Positions 1 to 5,839 of a stretch of DNA of 7,087 bases are shown here, piece by piece. The position numbers and the translations under genes are program-made. Under the pieces are notes generated by a model. It did no database searches and was not told where the DNA came from. It saw only the letters and a program-made list of their open reading frames with translations. Origin of the DNA: an uncultured Collinsella sp. (GTDB taxonomy: Bacteria; Actinomycetota; Coriobacteriia; Coriobacteriales; Coriobacteriaceae); NCBI GenBank assembly GCA_900758375.1, contig CAAERJ010000025.1, positions 1 to 7,087 of the forward strand. The letters are read 5' to 3'. Numbering within the stretch: position 1 is the first letter of the stretch; every line of letters starts with the position of its first letter.

Positions 1-229
1 CGGACGGCGCGCCTGCGGGCGGCGCCATAGTTTGAGCCGTACCAGTATACCGAGCCGCGCGGACACCGACGCAAATCACACCACGACTCCGTGCGCCACC
101 GTCAGGCCCGCCCCAGCGGATTTGGCGCAATGGGGTCAGGTTAGTCTGCACCAATCAATTGACAATCACGAAACCGCCGATGTCATGGCAACGGTAGCGA
201 GCGGCGGCCAGGGCGAATAAATTGGCATG
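1..229. other. Left-edge intergenic stretch, no gene supported
   Basis: Together with the terminator and the short uppP 3' flank, this gives about 315 bases without a supportable gene. The short open frames here have no convincing ribosome binding site or family resemblance. An isolated TTGACA lies at 159-164 on the plus strand but has no -10 box at a suitable distance. On the minus strand a TATACT (44-49) precedes an ATG at 28-26 that would read out of the window. This could be the leaderless start of a gene beyond the edge, but a few codons cannot show that. Confidence 0.5.
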
Positions 230-265
230 AAAAAAAGGCGGCATAGACCTTCTGGTCATGCCGCC
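230..265 (-). terminator. Rho-independent terminator of uppP
   Basis: Read on the minus strand, GGCGGCAT (265-258) pairs perfectly with ATGCCGCC (244-237). The stem continues as GACC/GGTC around a TTCT-type loop with one bulged base, and seven T residues (236-230) follow. It lies about 50 bases after the uppP stop codon and is the expected transcript end of that gene. Confidence 0.9.
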
Positions 266-315
266 CCCTTTGAATGACAAGTTGTCGCTCTGGTCGCCGC
301 GCAGCGTCAACCAAG

Positions 316-1290
316 TTACAGGCCGAGCATAGGCTCCAGGACAAAGAAGTACGCGAGCACCACGATGCCCAGGATGATGCGGTAGACGCCGAAGCACTTA
401 AAGTCGTGACGGCGCACGAAGCCCATAAGCCACTTGATGGCAATGAGCGACACCACAAAGGCGACGACGCAGCCCACGCCCAGGATGGCGATTTCGTTGA
501 TGCCGAAAGTACCGCCCTTAATAAAGTACTTGACCAGCTTGAGCGCACTCGCGCCAAACATAACGGGAATAGCCAGGAAGAACGTGAACTTAGACGCCAC
601 CGAGCGCGTGCAGCCCAGCAGCAGGCCGCCGATGATCGTGGAGCCGGAGCGCGATGTGCCCGGAATCAGCGAAAGCACCTGGAAGCAACCGATACCCAGC
701 GCGGTCTTCCAGCTCAGATCCTCGAGCGTAGTGATGGAGCCAAAGTCCAGGTTATCGTCATCGTCTGAAGCGGCAGCCGCAGCGGGAGTGGCAAAATGCG
801 CACCAGCGGGGCGTCCGCCCGCCACCACGGCACGCGAACCAAACGAACCGGCAAGAGCGGCCTGGTCGCGCTTGTTCGCGCGCCAGTTCTCGATCACGAT
901 AAACAGCACGCCGTACACAATGAGCGCCAGCGCCACGACGGGAGCATTGTAGAAATGCTCCTCCATCCAGTCGTTAAGCGGCAGACCGATCGCCGCGGCG
1001 GGAATGCAGCCGAGCACAATCTTGCCCCACAGCACCCAGGTGTCGCGACGACCCTCCTTGCCTTTGCTGGGAGAAAACGGGTTGAGGTCGTAAAAGAACA
1101 GGACGCAGACGGCCAAAATGGCGCCAAGCTGAATCACGACCAGGAACATATTCCAGAACGTCTCGCTCACGTTCATCTTGACGAACTCGTCCACCAAGAT
1201 CATGTGACCGGTCGACGAAACAGGCAGCCATTCGGTGATGCCCTCGACCAGGCCCATGAAGGCAGATTTTAGAAGCTCAATGATATCCAA
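316..1290 (-). CDS. uppP: Undecaprenyl-diphosphatase (UppP/BacA family)
   Basis: This integral membrane enzyme dephosphorylates undecaprenyl diphosphate to the monophosphate, recycling the lipid carrier for peptidoglycan and other wall polymers; extra copies give bacitracin resistance in many bacteria. The family signatures are intact: an ExxxE motif (E16, E20) followed by LPVSSTGH (22-29), and the second motif PGTSRSG (210-216). Several hydrophobic helices span the rest. I place the start at a TTG (1290-1288), giving 324 residues, because GAGGGGG (1302-1296) sits five bases upstream and the protein then begins directly with the family N-terminus. The frame stays open to an ATG at 1539, but that extra 83-residue part is Cys/Arg-rich, unlike the family, and fills the divergent promoter region. 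The protein is longer than the usual roughly 270 residues because of an Ala/Gly/Asp-rich insert at about 141-188 between membrane segments. The gene has its own terminator and appears monocistronic. Confidence 0.95.
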   Translation of the reverse strand: MDIIELLKSAFMGLVEGITEWLPVSSTGHMILVDEFVKMNVSETFWNMFLVVIQLGAILAVCVLFFYDLNPFSPSKGKEGRRDTWVLWGKIVLGCIPAAAIGLPLNDWMEEHFYNAPVVALALIVYGVLFIVIENWRANKRDQAALAGSFGSRAVVAGGRPAGAHFATPAAAAASDDDDNLDFGSITTLEDLSWKTALGIGCFQVLSLIPGTSRSGSTIIGGLLLGCTRSVASKFTFFLAIPVMFGASALKLVKYFIKGGTFGINEIAILGVGCVVAFVVSLIAIKWLMGFVRRHDFKCFGVYRIILGIVVLAYFFVLEPMLGL

Positions 1291-1427
1291 AGGGACCCCC
1301 TCGTTAGACACCCGCCGATATTGTTCTGCGGACGGTTGCGGGCGATGTCCCATTATCAACCGTTCGGCCGCGACCGCGCCCACCCTTACCAAAAAACTCG
1401 CCCGTTCACAGAATTGCGAGCGGTCAA

Positions 1428-1448
1428 ACCCAAATCCTTGGGTATAAC
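1428..1448 (+). promoter_or_regulatory. Possible promoter/operator in the uppP-usp divergent gap
   Basis: The 247-base gap between divergent uppP and usp must hold both promoters. It contains a perfect 6-bp inverted repeat ACCCAA-ATCC-TTGGGT (1428-1443) that abuts a -10-like TATAAC (1443-1448) reading toward usp. No good -35 lies 16-18 bases upstream; the nearest candidate, TTGCGA at 1414-1419, is 23 bases away. The call is therefore weak. If real, it gives usp a leader of roughly 80 bases. I could not identify the uppP promoter. Confidence 0.25.
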
Positions 1449-1537
1449 TGCAACAAGATAAAGTGTCCGGCGGCCACGCATCCGCGCCCGCCCGATGCAC
1501 GAGCCCCACGCCCGTGCGATAGACCAAGGAGGAAACC

Positions 1538-1975
1538 ATGAACGAGGGCTACACCAAGGTATTTGTTTCACTCGACGGTACTGAGCAGCAGGATTTTGTG
1601 CTCGCACGCGCCATCAAGGTCGCCGCGAACAACGGCGCCAAGCTGATTATCGGCCACGTTATCGATTCCACGGCACTCGAGAGCGCCGGTTCCTATCCGG
1701 TCGATCTGGTCAACGGCCTAGAGGAGGCATTTAAGAACTCCATCGCCAAGCAGCTCGAAGAGGCCAAGGCCAATCCCGACATTCCCGAGGTCGAGGTCAT
1801 GATTCGCGCCGGCCGCATTCGCGAGACGCTCAAAGACGAGATGCTCGACGTGGTCAAGCCCGACCTGGTGCTCTGCGGCGCTCGTGGCCTGTCCTCGATC
1901 AAGTATGCACTCCTGGGTTCAATTTCGACGTTCCTGCTGCGCAACACCGACTGCGACATCTTGGTCGTGAAGTAG
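1538..1975 (+). CDS. Universal stress protein, UspA family, single domain
   Basis: This 145-residue protein is one complete Usp domain, the usual size. Such cytoplasmic proteins form dimers and accumulate during starvation or other stress; many bind ATP, though the exact biochemical role is often unknown. The ATP-binding-type signature G-2x-G-9x-G-S is intact (G114, G117, G127, S128), the first strand carries the expected Asp (D13 in VSLDGT), and the protein ends in the typical DILVV strand. The ATG start is supported by AAGGAGG (1526-1532) five bases upstream. The gene stands alone and is divergent from uppP. Its transcript probably runs through the large hairpin at 1989-2081 to the terminator at 2123-2148. 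Codon use is GC-rich, like uppP and the two-component genes. Confidence 0.93.
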   Translation: MNEGYTKVFVSLDGTEQQDFVLARAIKVAANNGAKLIIGHVIDSTALESAGSYPVDLVNGLEEAFKNSIAKQLEEAKANPDIPEVEVMIRAGRIRETLKDEMLDVVKPDLVLCGARGLSSIKYALLGSISTFLLRNTDCDILVVK

Positions 1976-1988
1976 CGTTGCTCCCACC

Positions 1989-2081
1989 GGCCGCGGGGCC
2001 TGCGGGGTTTCCACAGGCACGTCCTCGCCGCTTCGCGGCTGCGGGATGTGCCCTTAGGAAACCCCTCCCGGCCTCGCGGCC
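1989..2081. repeat. 93-nt multi-segment hairpin after usp
   Basis: Four nested paired segments fold this stretch into one long hairpin. They are GGCCGCGGGGCC (1989-2000) with 2070-2081 (12 pairs, one G-U); GGGGTTTCC (2004-2012) with GGAAACCCC (2057-2065); GGCACGTCC (2016-2024) with GGATGTGCC (2044-2052, one G-U); and GCCGC (2027-2031) with GCGGC (2035-2039) around a three-base loop. Only 2-4 unpaired bases separate the segments on each side. No T-run follows, so it is not a classic terminator. It begins 13 bases after the usp stop and would lie in its 3' untranslated region. It could be a dispersed palindromic repeat, an mRNA-stabilising structure or a small RNA. Confidence 0.75.
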
Positions 2082-2122
2082 TTCGCAGCCTTACTTCAGC
2101 GAGTTGTCTGATAGAAAAATGG

Positions 2123-2152
2123 CGTGCCGCCCCGTTTGGGGCGGCACGTTTT
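2123..2152. terminator. Bidirectional terminator between usp and hipA
   Basis: CGTGCCGCCCC (2123-2133) pairs perfectly over 11 bp with GGGGCGGCACG (2138-2148) around GTTT. On the plus strand TTTT follows (2149-2152), ending the usp transcript. On the minus strand T5 (2119-2115) follows after CCA, ending the hipBA transcript, whose stop is at 2174. Such a shared terminator is expected between convergent genes. Confidence 0.92.
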
Positions 2153-2153
2153 G

Positions 2154-2172
2154 TTTGGGATGGCACGTTTTT
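2154..2172 (+). repeat. Partial duplicate of the terminator right arm
   Basis: TTTGGGATGGCACGTTTT repeats the terminator's loop, right arm and T-run (2135-2152, TTTGGGGCGGCACGTTTT) with only two changed bases, and ends in a five-T run. This second arm can still pair its GGCACG (2162-2167) with CGTGCC (2123-2128), giving an alternative weaker hairpin. It looks like a local duplication. Confidence 0.6.
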
Positions 2173-2173
2173 A

Positions 2174-3466
2174 CTATAAGGCGATCCTGCTTAGACGAGC
2201 TTGCACTTCTGGAATGATCTTCTCGAACATTACCTCCGCTTCGGGAAAACCCTCTTCTTTGAGACCGCGCGCGGCGTCTCTTAGCGCGTCTGGAACCTCA
2301 TTGCAGGTATCAGCAATCATTCCGGCGACAATTCCCCCGGGCAAACCCGCCCCAATCATTTGGCTCATCACCGACCCGCGCGTTACTTCGTCAATCTTGC
2401 GGCTCCCACCAAACGAGACGCCCATCTCACGAACGAGACTGGGGTAAACCGTTGTGCACAGCACGTCATAGAGCGGCGCCAACCTCACCTGCTTCCAACT
2501 TTCGTCCCATACGAGCGACCAGTTCTTTAGATGGTTATCACAGTTACCTACGGCATAGTCGAACAGCTGGTTATAGCCGACAAGGAACCTGTCCTCCATT
2601 TGATTCGTCGACGCCCTTCGCACCGCATCGACGATAAGCCCCAGGTAATTGACGCCCGTCGGCTCATATTTAAGCTCACGCGAGACGCCCTTGGCCTGAC
2701 AAACATCTTCCTGATGCAAACGGTATGGAATTGGCAATCCGTCAACCGAGCGTCCGGCATCAGACGTTACTCGGTCAAATCGCTTCACGGCGATAATTGG
2801 CTCGGCATCCTCAACTCGGATAAGAAAACACTCTTCGGCCGATAGGTCCATCAGAGAGGCGGCTCTCACGCACATCGCTTCGCACGCTGTCTCGCCCGGG
2901 AACGTTTTCGACCCCGCCTTGAGAATGTGCGTGGATGGGGCCGCTCCATGAGGCAGGTACCATCCACCACATGGGTCATCACCCGTATGGTAGAGACCGA
3001 CCTTCGCCTGAGCACCTGCAAGGGAGATTCGACTCTCTAGCGTTAAATCAAAAGCAATCTCCGCCGGTGCGTATGCCAGTCCGCTTAGCTGTTCCGCATC
3101 TATCTCTTCATAGCCCATTTCGAGACCGTCGGCCGAAGGCTCTCGCGTCAAAACCAGAGCGCCGACAGGTTCGTCGCGGACCAAATCGAGCACCTTAAAG
3201 TAATCTCCGCGTTCCGCTCGCGCCCTTTTCTCAAGGTCCCTGTTGAGCTGCCCCTCCGAAATGATGCCGGAGAAAAAGGAACCCGTTGCGTCCGGACTAA
3301 ATGTCTCGGCCGACAACGGCAGCGAGATCGAAATCGGCGCCGCATCACCGCTCTCGAGATATTTGGGGCTATAGGTGAATGCCGGAAACCCCGCATGTTC
3401 CTCCAATATGCCAACCGGCTGGTAAGACCCATTAAACTCACGGTGAACGAACAGCGTGCCATCCAT
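2174..3466 (-). CDS. hipA: HipA-family serine/threonine kinase toxin
   Basis: The 430-residue protein is full length for HipA, the toxin kinase of type II hipBA modules. The E. coli enzyme phosphorylates glutamyl-tRNA synthetase, halts translation and promotes persistence; the target here is unknown. The HipA N-terminal domain covers about 1-105 and the kinase domain the rest. Visible motifs are the Gly-rich loop SLAGAQAK (148-155, with S148 at the place of the E. coli autophosphorylated serine), ATP-site lysine in THILK (179-183), VKRFDR (228-233), LHQEDVCQA (250-258), catalytic NCDNHLKN (308-315, D310 and N315) and metal-binding LYDV (D334). All key residues are present, so the kinase should be active. 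The ATG overlaps the antitoxin stop by one base (TAATG), with AGGGGGAA just upstream, implying translational coupling. By eye the gene is less GC-rich than the genes around it, suggesting transfer. Confidence 0.93.
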   Translation of the reverse strand: MDGTLFVHREFNGSYQPVGILEEHAGFPAFTYSPKYLESGDAAPISISLPLSAETFSPDATGSFFSGIISEGQLNRDLEKRARAERGDYFKVLDLVRDEPVGALVLTREPSADGLEMGYEEIDAEQLSGLAYAPAEIAFDLTLESRISLAGAQAKVGLYHTGDDPCGGWYLPHGAAPSTHILKAGSKTFPGETACEAMCVRAASLMDLSAEECFLIRVEDAEPIIAVKRFDRVTSDAGRSVDGLPIPYRLHQEDVCQAKGVSRELKYEPTGVNYLGLIVDAVRRASTNQMEDRFLVGYNQLFDYAVGNCDNHLKNWSLVWDESWKQVRLAPLYDVLCTTVYPSLVREMGVSFGGSRKIDEVTRGSVMSQMIGAGLPGGIVAGMIADTCNEVPDALRDAARGLKEEGFPEAEVMFEKIIPEVQARLSRIAL

Positions 3467-3756
3467 TACTTCCCCCTCACCTTCAGAATAAAATCAACAT
3501 CCACGATGGAGGCGTAATCGAAAATGACACCAATTTCGACCGTTGTCCGCCCCCGTTCGATATCACCAATCACACGAAGGCTGCGACCCGTCATAGTCGC
3601 GACGTCACGTTGAGTCAAACCGAGCTCACGCCTTCTGAGCCTAAGGGCCTTCCCCATCTCGGCGGGATCGAAAACCGTGCGCTCCGAGAAAGCGACTTCC
3701 GACGGTTTGAGCTTGATGCGCCCATCCAGCTTTTTAATCGTTGTCACCGTTCTCAT
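3466..3756 (-). CDS. hipB: HipB-like Xre-family antitoxin/repressor
   Basis: This is the antitoxin partner of the HipA kinase encoded directly downstream. It should bind and neutralise the kinase and repress their shared promoter. The 96-residue product has a roughly 30-residue N-terminal extension followed by a Cro/C1-type helix-turn-helix at about 35-70 (LRLRRRELGLTQRDVATMTG, then SLRVIGDIERGR). A short C-terminal beta-like tail (DVDFILKVRGK) resembles the end of HipB proteins. I chose the ATG at 3756 because GGAGG lies four bases upstream. An in-frame ATG at 3816 would add 20 residues but would place the -10 box and an operator inside the coding sequence. The gene is expressed first and its stop overlaps the hipA start. 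Its likely binding sites are the three repeats at 3768-3869. Confidence 0.9.
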   Translation of the reverse strand: MRTVTTIKKLDGRIKLKPSEVAFSERTVFDPAEMGKALRLRRRELGLTQRDVATMTGRSLRVIGDIERGRTTVEIGVIFDYASIVDVDFILKVRGK

Positions 3757-3767
3757 GACGCCTCCAG

Positions 3768-3787
3768 CTATATTCCTGTCCGTGAAC
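3768..3787 (-). promoter_or_regulatory. hipBA operator 1
   Basis: On the minus strand this 20-bp unit reads GTTCACGGACAGGAATATAG. Its core (3773-3786) is a partial palindrome of form TTC-N2-G-N2-C-N2-GAA. It covers the expected transcription start, between the -10 box and the hipB ribosome binding site, so a bound repressor would block initiation. It is in opposite orientation to the other two copies. Confidence 0.75.
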
Positions 3788-3789
3788 TT

Positions 3790-3818
3790 AGTATAAAACT
3801 GTAGCACTATGTTCATGT
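3790..3818 (-). promoter_or_regulatory. hipBA promoter
   Basis: A TATACT -10 box (3795-3790, minus strand) lies between operators 1 and 2, about 34 bases before the hipB start. The -35 is poor: ACATGA or CATGAA at 16-17 bases, or TGAACA at 14 bases; all fall within operator 2. A leader of about 25 bases is predicted. The arrangement fits autorepression by HipB or HipBA. Confidence 0.6.
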
Positions 3819-3830
3819 ACGGGAATATAG
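3811..3830 (+). promoter_or_regulatory. hipBA operator 2
   Basis: The unit GTTCATGTACGGGAATATAG has the best palindromic core of the three (TTC..GTAC..GAA, 3812-3825). It overlaps the presumed -35 region, so binding would exclude RNA polymerase. Its centre is exactly 39 bp from that of operator 1 and 39 bp from that of operator 3. Confidence 0.75.
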
Positions 3831-3849
3831 TGTTGGCTACATTAGCAAT

Positions 3850-3869
3850 GTTCCCGTTCAGGAATATAG
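3850..3869 (+). promoter_or_regulatory. hipBA operator 3
   Basis: The unit GTTCCCGTTCAGGAATATAG is a direct repeat of operator 2 and lies upstream of the promoter, toward the end of the kinase gene. Together with operator 1 it forms a perfect 14-bp inverted repeat (CAGCTATATTCCTG at 3765-3778, CAGGAATATAGCTG at 3859-3872). It may allow cooperative binding or looping, and may hinder read-through from the two-component operon. Confidence 0.7.
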
Positions 3870-3933
3870 CTGCTGAAAAGCCTGATTTCTTCTTACATGG
3901 GAAGATCCTGAACGGCTACGCCATACGGGCTGA

Positions 3934-4977
3934 CTACTCAAAGTATTGGAATTTGTTGGTTGAGAAGGCAAACGTGACGACAAAGCCTTCGCCGGAGTCG
4001 GATGCCGCGGTGACGTCGATGCCCATCTTGGAGCACAGGCGTGCCACCAGGTAGAGGCCGATGCCCGTTGCGCGCTTGGTGGTGCGGCCGTTGTCGCCGG
4101 TAAAGCCCTTCTCGAACACGCGCGGCAGGTCGGCCGCGCTCACGCCGCAGCCGTTGTCAGCGACGGTGAGCTCGATGCGCTCGCTTGCCAGCCCCTCGTC
4201 CAACAACGCTCCCGAAAACACGATCTTCGCGCCGTCCTCGCGCGCATATTTAATGCTGTTCTGAATGAGCTGGCCCAGAATGAACTCAAGCCACTTCTCG
4301 TCGGTAAAGACCTCGAAGTCGAGGTTCTCGCACACCGGGGCCACGTGCGCCGCAATGAGCTCGCGCGCGTTGGCTTTAATCGCACCCGTCACCAGGGCCT
4401 TGAGATCCCAGCGGCGAATCAGGTAATCGCGCTCCACAACCTCCGAGCGCGCATAGTAGAGCGCCTGGTCGATATAGCGCTCCACGCGGGCAAGCTCGCG
4501 ACCCAGGTCATCCACACGCGACAGGTCGTCTTCGCTGCCATCCAGGTTTTCCAAAATCAGGTGAGCCGCCGCCAGGGGCAGCTTGGCCTCGTGAACCCAG
4601 CTCTCGATATAGTCGCGATAGTCATCGGTCTGACGCCGGCCTTCGGCAACCTCGTCGCAGGCAGCTTTGCCCACCCGGCGCAAGACCTCGTATTCGAGCT
4701 CGCCCTCGGCATAGGTCGGGCATTGCACCATCTCCTGCACCCATGCGGGACTCTCGAGCTCCTCTGCCGCGCGCTCCAGCTGACGCAGAAAACAGCGACG
4801 GCGAGCGTACTCGATCACGATGCCGAGCATACCGAAGATAAAGGACACACCGACCGCCACAACCACAATAGAAACGGGTGCACCGGCGACCGTCAGCACA
4901 AAGCAGCTCAGCAGCACGCCGCACGTCCACACGGCGACGGGAAGCAGCGCATCTTTAAAGAACTTGCCAAACGACAT
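3934..4977 (-). CDS. Intramembrane-sensing histidine kinase, BceS-like
   Basis: This 347-residue membrane sensor kinase autophosphorylates on histidine and passes phosphate to the response regulator encoded just upstream. Two hydrophobic helices (about 10-31 and 34-57) are joined by only a few outside residues, so there is no real extracellular sensor domain. This is the hallmark of small kinases such as BceS, which detect wall-active peptides through partner transporters. The phosphoacceptor region WVHEAKLP (127-134, H129) matches this subgroup's form of the H box. The ATPase domain has QLIQNSIKYA (237-246), DNGCGV (274-279), FEKGFTG (288-294) and GIGLYL (305-310), so all boxes are intact. 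The ATG lies nine bases after the regulator stop, with GGGG before it, which indicates one operon. The stimulus and transporter cannot be told from this window. No clear terminator follows; hipBA lies 177 bases downstream on the same strand. Confidence 0.93.
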   Translation of the reverse strand: MSFGKFFKDALLPVAVWTCGVLLSCFVLTVAGAPVSIVVVAVGVSFIFGMLGIVIEYARRRCFLRQLERAAEELESPAWVQEMVQCPTYAEGELEYEVLRRVGKAACDEVAEGRRQTDDYRDYIESWVHEAKLPLAAAHLILENLDGSEDDLSRVDDLGRELARVERYIDQALYYARSEVVERDYLIRRWDLKALVTGAIKANARELIAAHVAPVCENLDFEVFTDEKWLEFILGQLIQNSIKYAREDGAKIVFSGALLDEGLASERIELTVADNGCGVSAADLPRVFEKGFTGDNGRTTKRATGIGLYLVARLCSKMGIDVTAASDSGEGFVVTFAFSTNKFQYFE

Positions 4978-4986
4978 AGCCGGCCC

Positions 4987-5658
4987 CTAGACCGAATAGC
5001 CTTGGCCGCGATGCGTAGTCAAATACCCCTTGATGCCGATTTTTTCGAGCGTGGTGCGCAGGCGGTTGATGTTGACGGTGAGCGTATTGTCGTCCACGAA
5101 GGCGTCGGAGTCCCACAGGTCCTGCATGATAGCCGAGCGCGAAACGATCTTGCCCGCGCGGCTCAGAAGCAGCGAGAGGATACGCAGTTCGTTTTTGGTG
5201 AGCTCGGTGCTGGTGCCGGTGGCCGTATTGGTGACTGCGGAGCGAGCGAGGTCGAGTTCCAGTCCCTTGTGGACGAGCGTGCTGCGCTCGCCTGATGCCG
5301 CGGTGCGGCGCAGCAGTGCGTTGATGCGCGCCACGAGCACGCGCGCGCTGTAGGGCTTGGGAACAAAGTCATCCGCACCGAGCGTCATGGCCATGACCTC
5401 GTCGATCTCGGTCGTGCGCGACGTGAGAACGATGATGGGGACCTCGGATTCGCGACGGACCTCATGGCAGATGTGCTGGCCGTCTTTGACAGGGAGCGTG
5501 AGGTCGAGCAGCACCAGGTCGGGCGCGGCGGCGAGAATATCGTGCGAGACATGCTCAAACGATTCGCAGGCCTCGATTTCAAACCCGGCGCGGGCAAGGA
5601 TGTCGACAAGCTCACGACGAATGGGCTCGTCGTCCTCAACGACATAAATCAGCGCCAT
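4987..5658 (-). CDS. OmpR-family response regulator
   Basis: This 223-residue cytoplasmic transcription factor is activated by phosphorylation from the adjacent kinase. The receiver domain (about 1-115) has the acidic pair D9/D10, phosphoacceptor D52 in LLDLTLP, T79/S80 in VLTS and K101 in VPKPYS. The C-terminal winged helix (about 130-223) has the typical ELTKNELRILSLL start, the DDNTLTVNINRLR recognition helix and the closing RGQGYSV. I start it at ATG 5658, where the receiver begins at once (MALIYVVEDDE) and AGGGGAG lies about eight bases upstream; the frame stays open 41 codons further but that part is unlike a receiver and covers the promoter. It is the first gene of the two-gene operon. 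Family resemblance and the partner kinase suggest a BceR-type regulator of cell-envelope stress genes; that specific role is inferred. Confidence 0.94.
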   Translation of the reverse strand: MALIYVVEDDEPIRRELVDILARAGFEIEACESFEHVSHDILAAAPDLVLLDLTLPVKDGQHICHEVRRESEVPIIVLTSRTTEIDEVMAMTLGADDFVPKPYSARVLVARINALLRRTAASGERSTLVHKGLELDLARSAVTNTATGTSTELTKNELRILSLLLSRAGKIVSRSAIMQDLWDSDAFVDDNTLTVNINRLRTTLEKIGIKGYLTTHRGQGYSV

Positions 5659-5691
5659 GGATTTCGCTCCCCTCTTGGTTGTCTTGCCACC

Positions 5692-5732
5692 ATTATAGCT
5701 GCGAAACTGCAGGTGCGCACCGCGCGCGGTGC
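5692..5732 (-). promoter_or_regulatory. Two-component operon promoter with overlapping palindromes
   Basis: A consensus TATAAT -10 box (5697-5692, minus strand) lies about 34 bases before the regulator start. No good -35 is present at the usual spacing. Instead the position is filled by a perfect 16-bp palindrome GCACCGCGCGCGGTGC (5717-5732), overlapped by a perfect 10-bp palindrome GGTGCGCACC (5712-5721). A poor -35 with an adjacent symmetric site suggests activator dependence, perhaps autoregulation; that is inference. Confidence 0.6.
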
Positions 5733-5802
5733 CAAGGTGACAGAACTGTTCGCGAGCGGGGGCGTTTTGTCCGCCTCGCACTCGCAGCGGCGGCGGGGAC
5801 CA

Positions 5803-5839
5803 AAATGATTCTTTAATCCCCGTCCCAGAAAAATCATTT
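5803..5839. repeat. Inverted repeat at the end of the unknown gene
   Basis: AAATGATT (5803-5810) and AATCATTT (5832-5839) are a perfect 8-bp inverted repeat with a 21-base spacer, overlapping the stop codon of the unknown gene. GGGGA (5795-5799) can also pair with TCCCC (5817-5821), interlocking with the first stem. No T-run follows on the minus strand, so termination is uncertain. It may be the weak 3' end structure of this gene. Confidence 0.35.

Noticed and set aside
159..164. Perfect TTGACA as a promoter
   Set aside because: There is no -10 hexamer 15-19 bases downstream on the plus strand and no gene follows in that direction.
274..1272. Several plus-strand open frames opposite uppP
   Set aside because: They are antisense shadows of the membrane protein gene, with charged low-complexity composition and no start signals.
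1291..1539. N-terminal extension of uppP to an ATG at 1539 (407 residues)
   Set aside because: The added part is unlike any UppP, fills the divergent promoter gap and overlaps the usp start codon; the TTG at 1290 has a good ribosome binding site.
3757..3816. 20-residue N-terminal extension of the antitoxin
   Set aside because: It would run through the -10 box and operator 1; the ATG at 3756 has GGAGG before it.
3768..3869. CRISPR-like array from the three 20-bp repeats
   Set aside because: There are only three short units, one inverted, around a promoter; they behave as operators and there are no cas genes.
3809..4054. Plus-strand open frame of 81 residues
   Set aside because: It has no ribosome binding site, covers operators 2 and 3 and overlaps the kinase 3' end in antisense.
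4345..5295. Plus-strand open frame of 316 residues opposite the kinase and regulator genes
   Set aside because: It is antisense to two well-supported genes, spans their junction, and its His/Gln/Arg-rich composition reflects the GC-rich opposite strand.
5659..5781. 41-codon upstream extension of the response regulator
   Set aside because: The receiver domain begins directly at the ATG at 5658, and the extension would cover the TATAAT promoter box.
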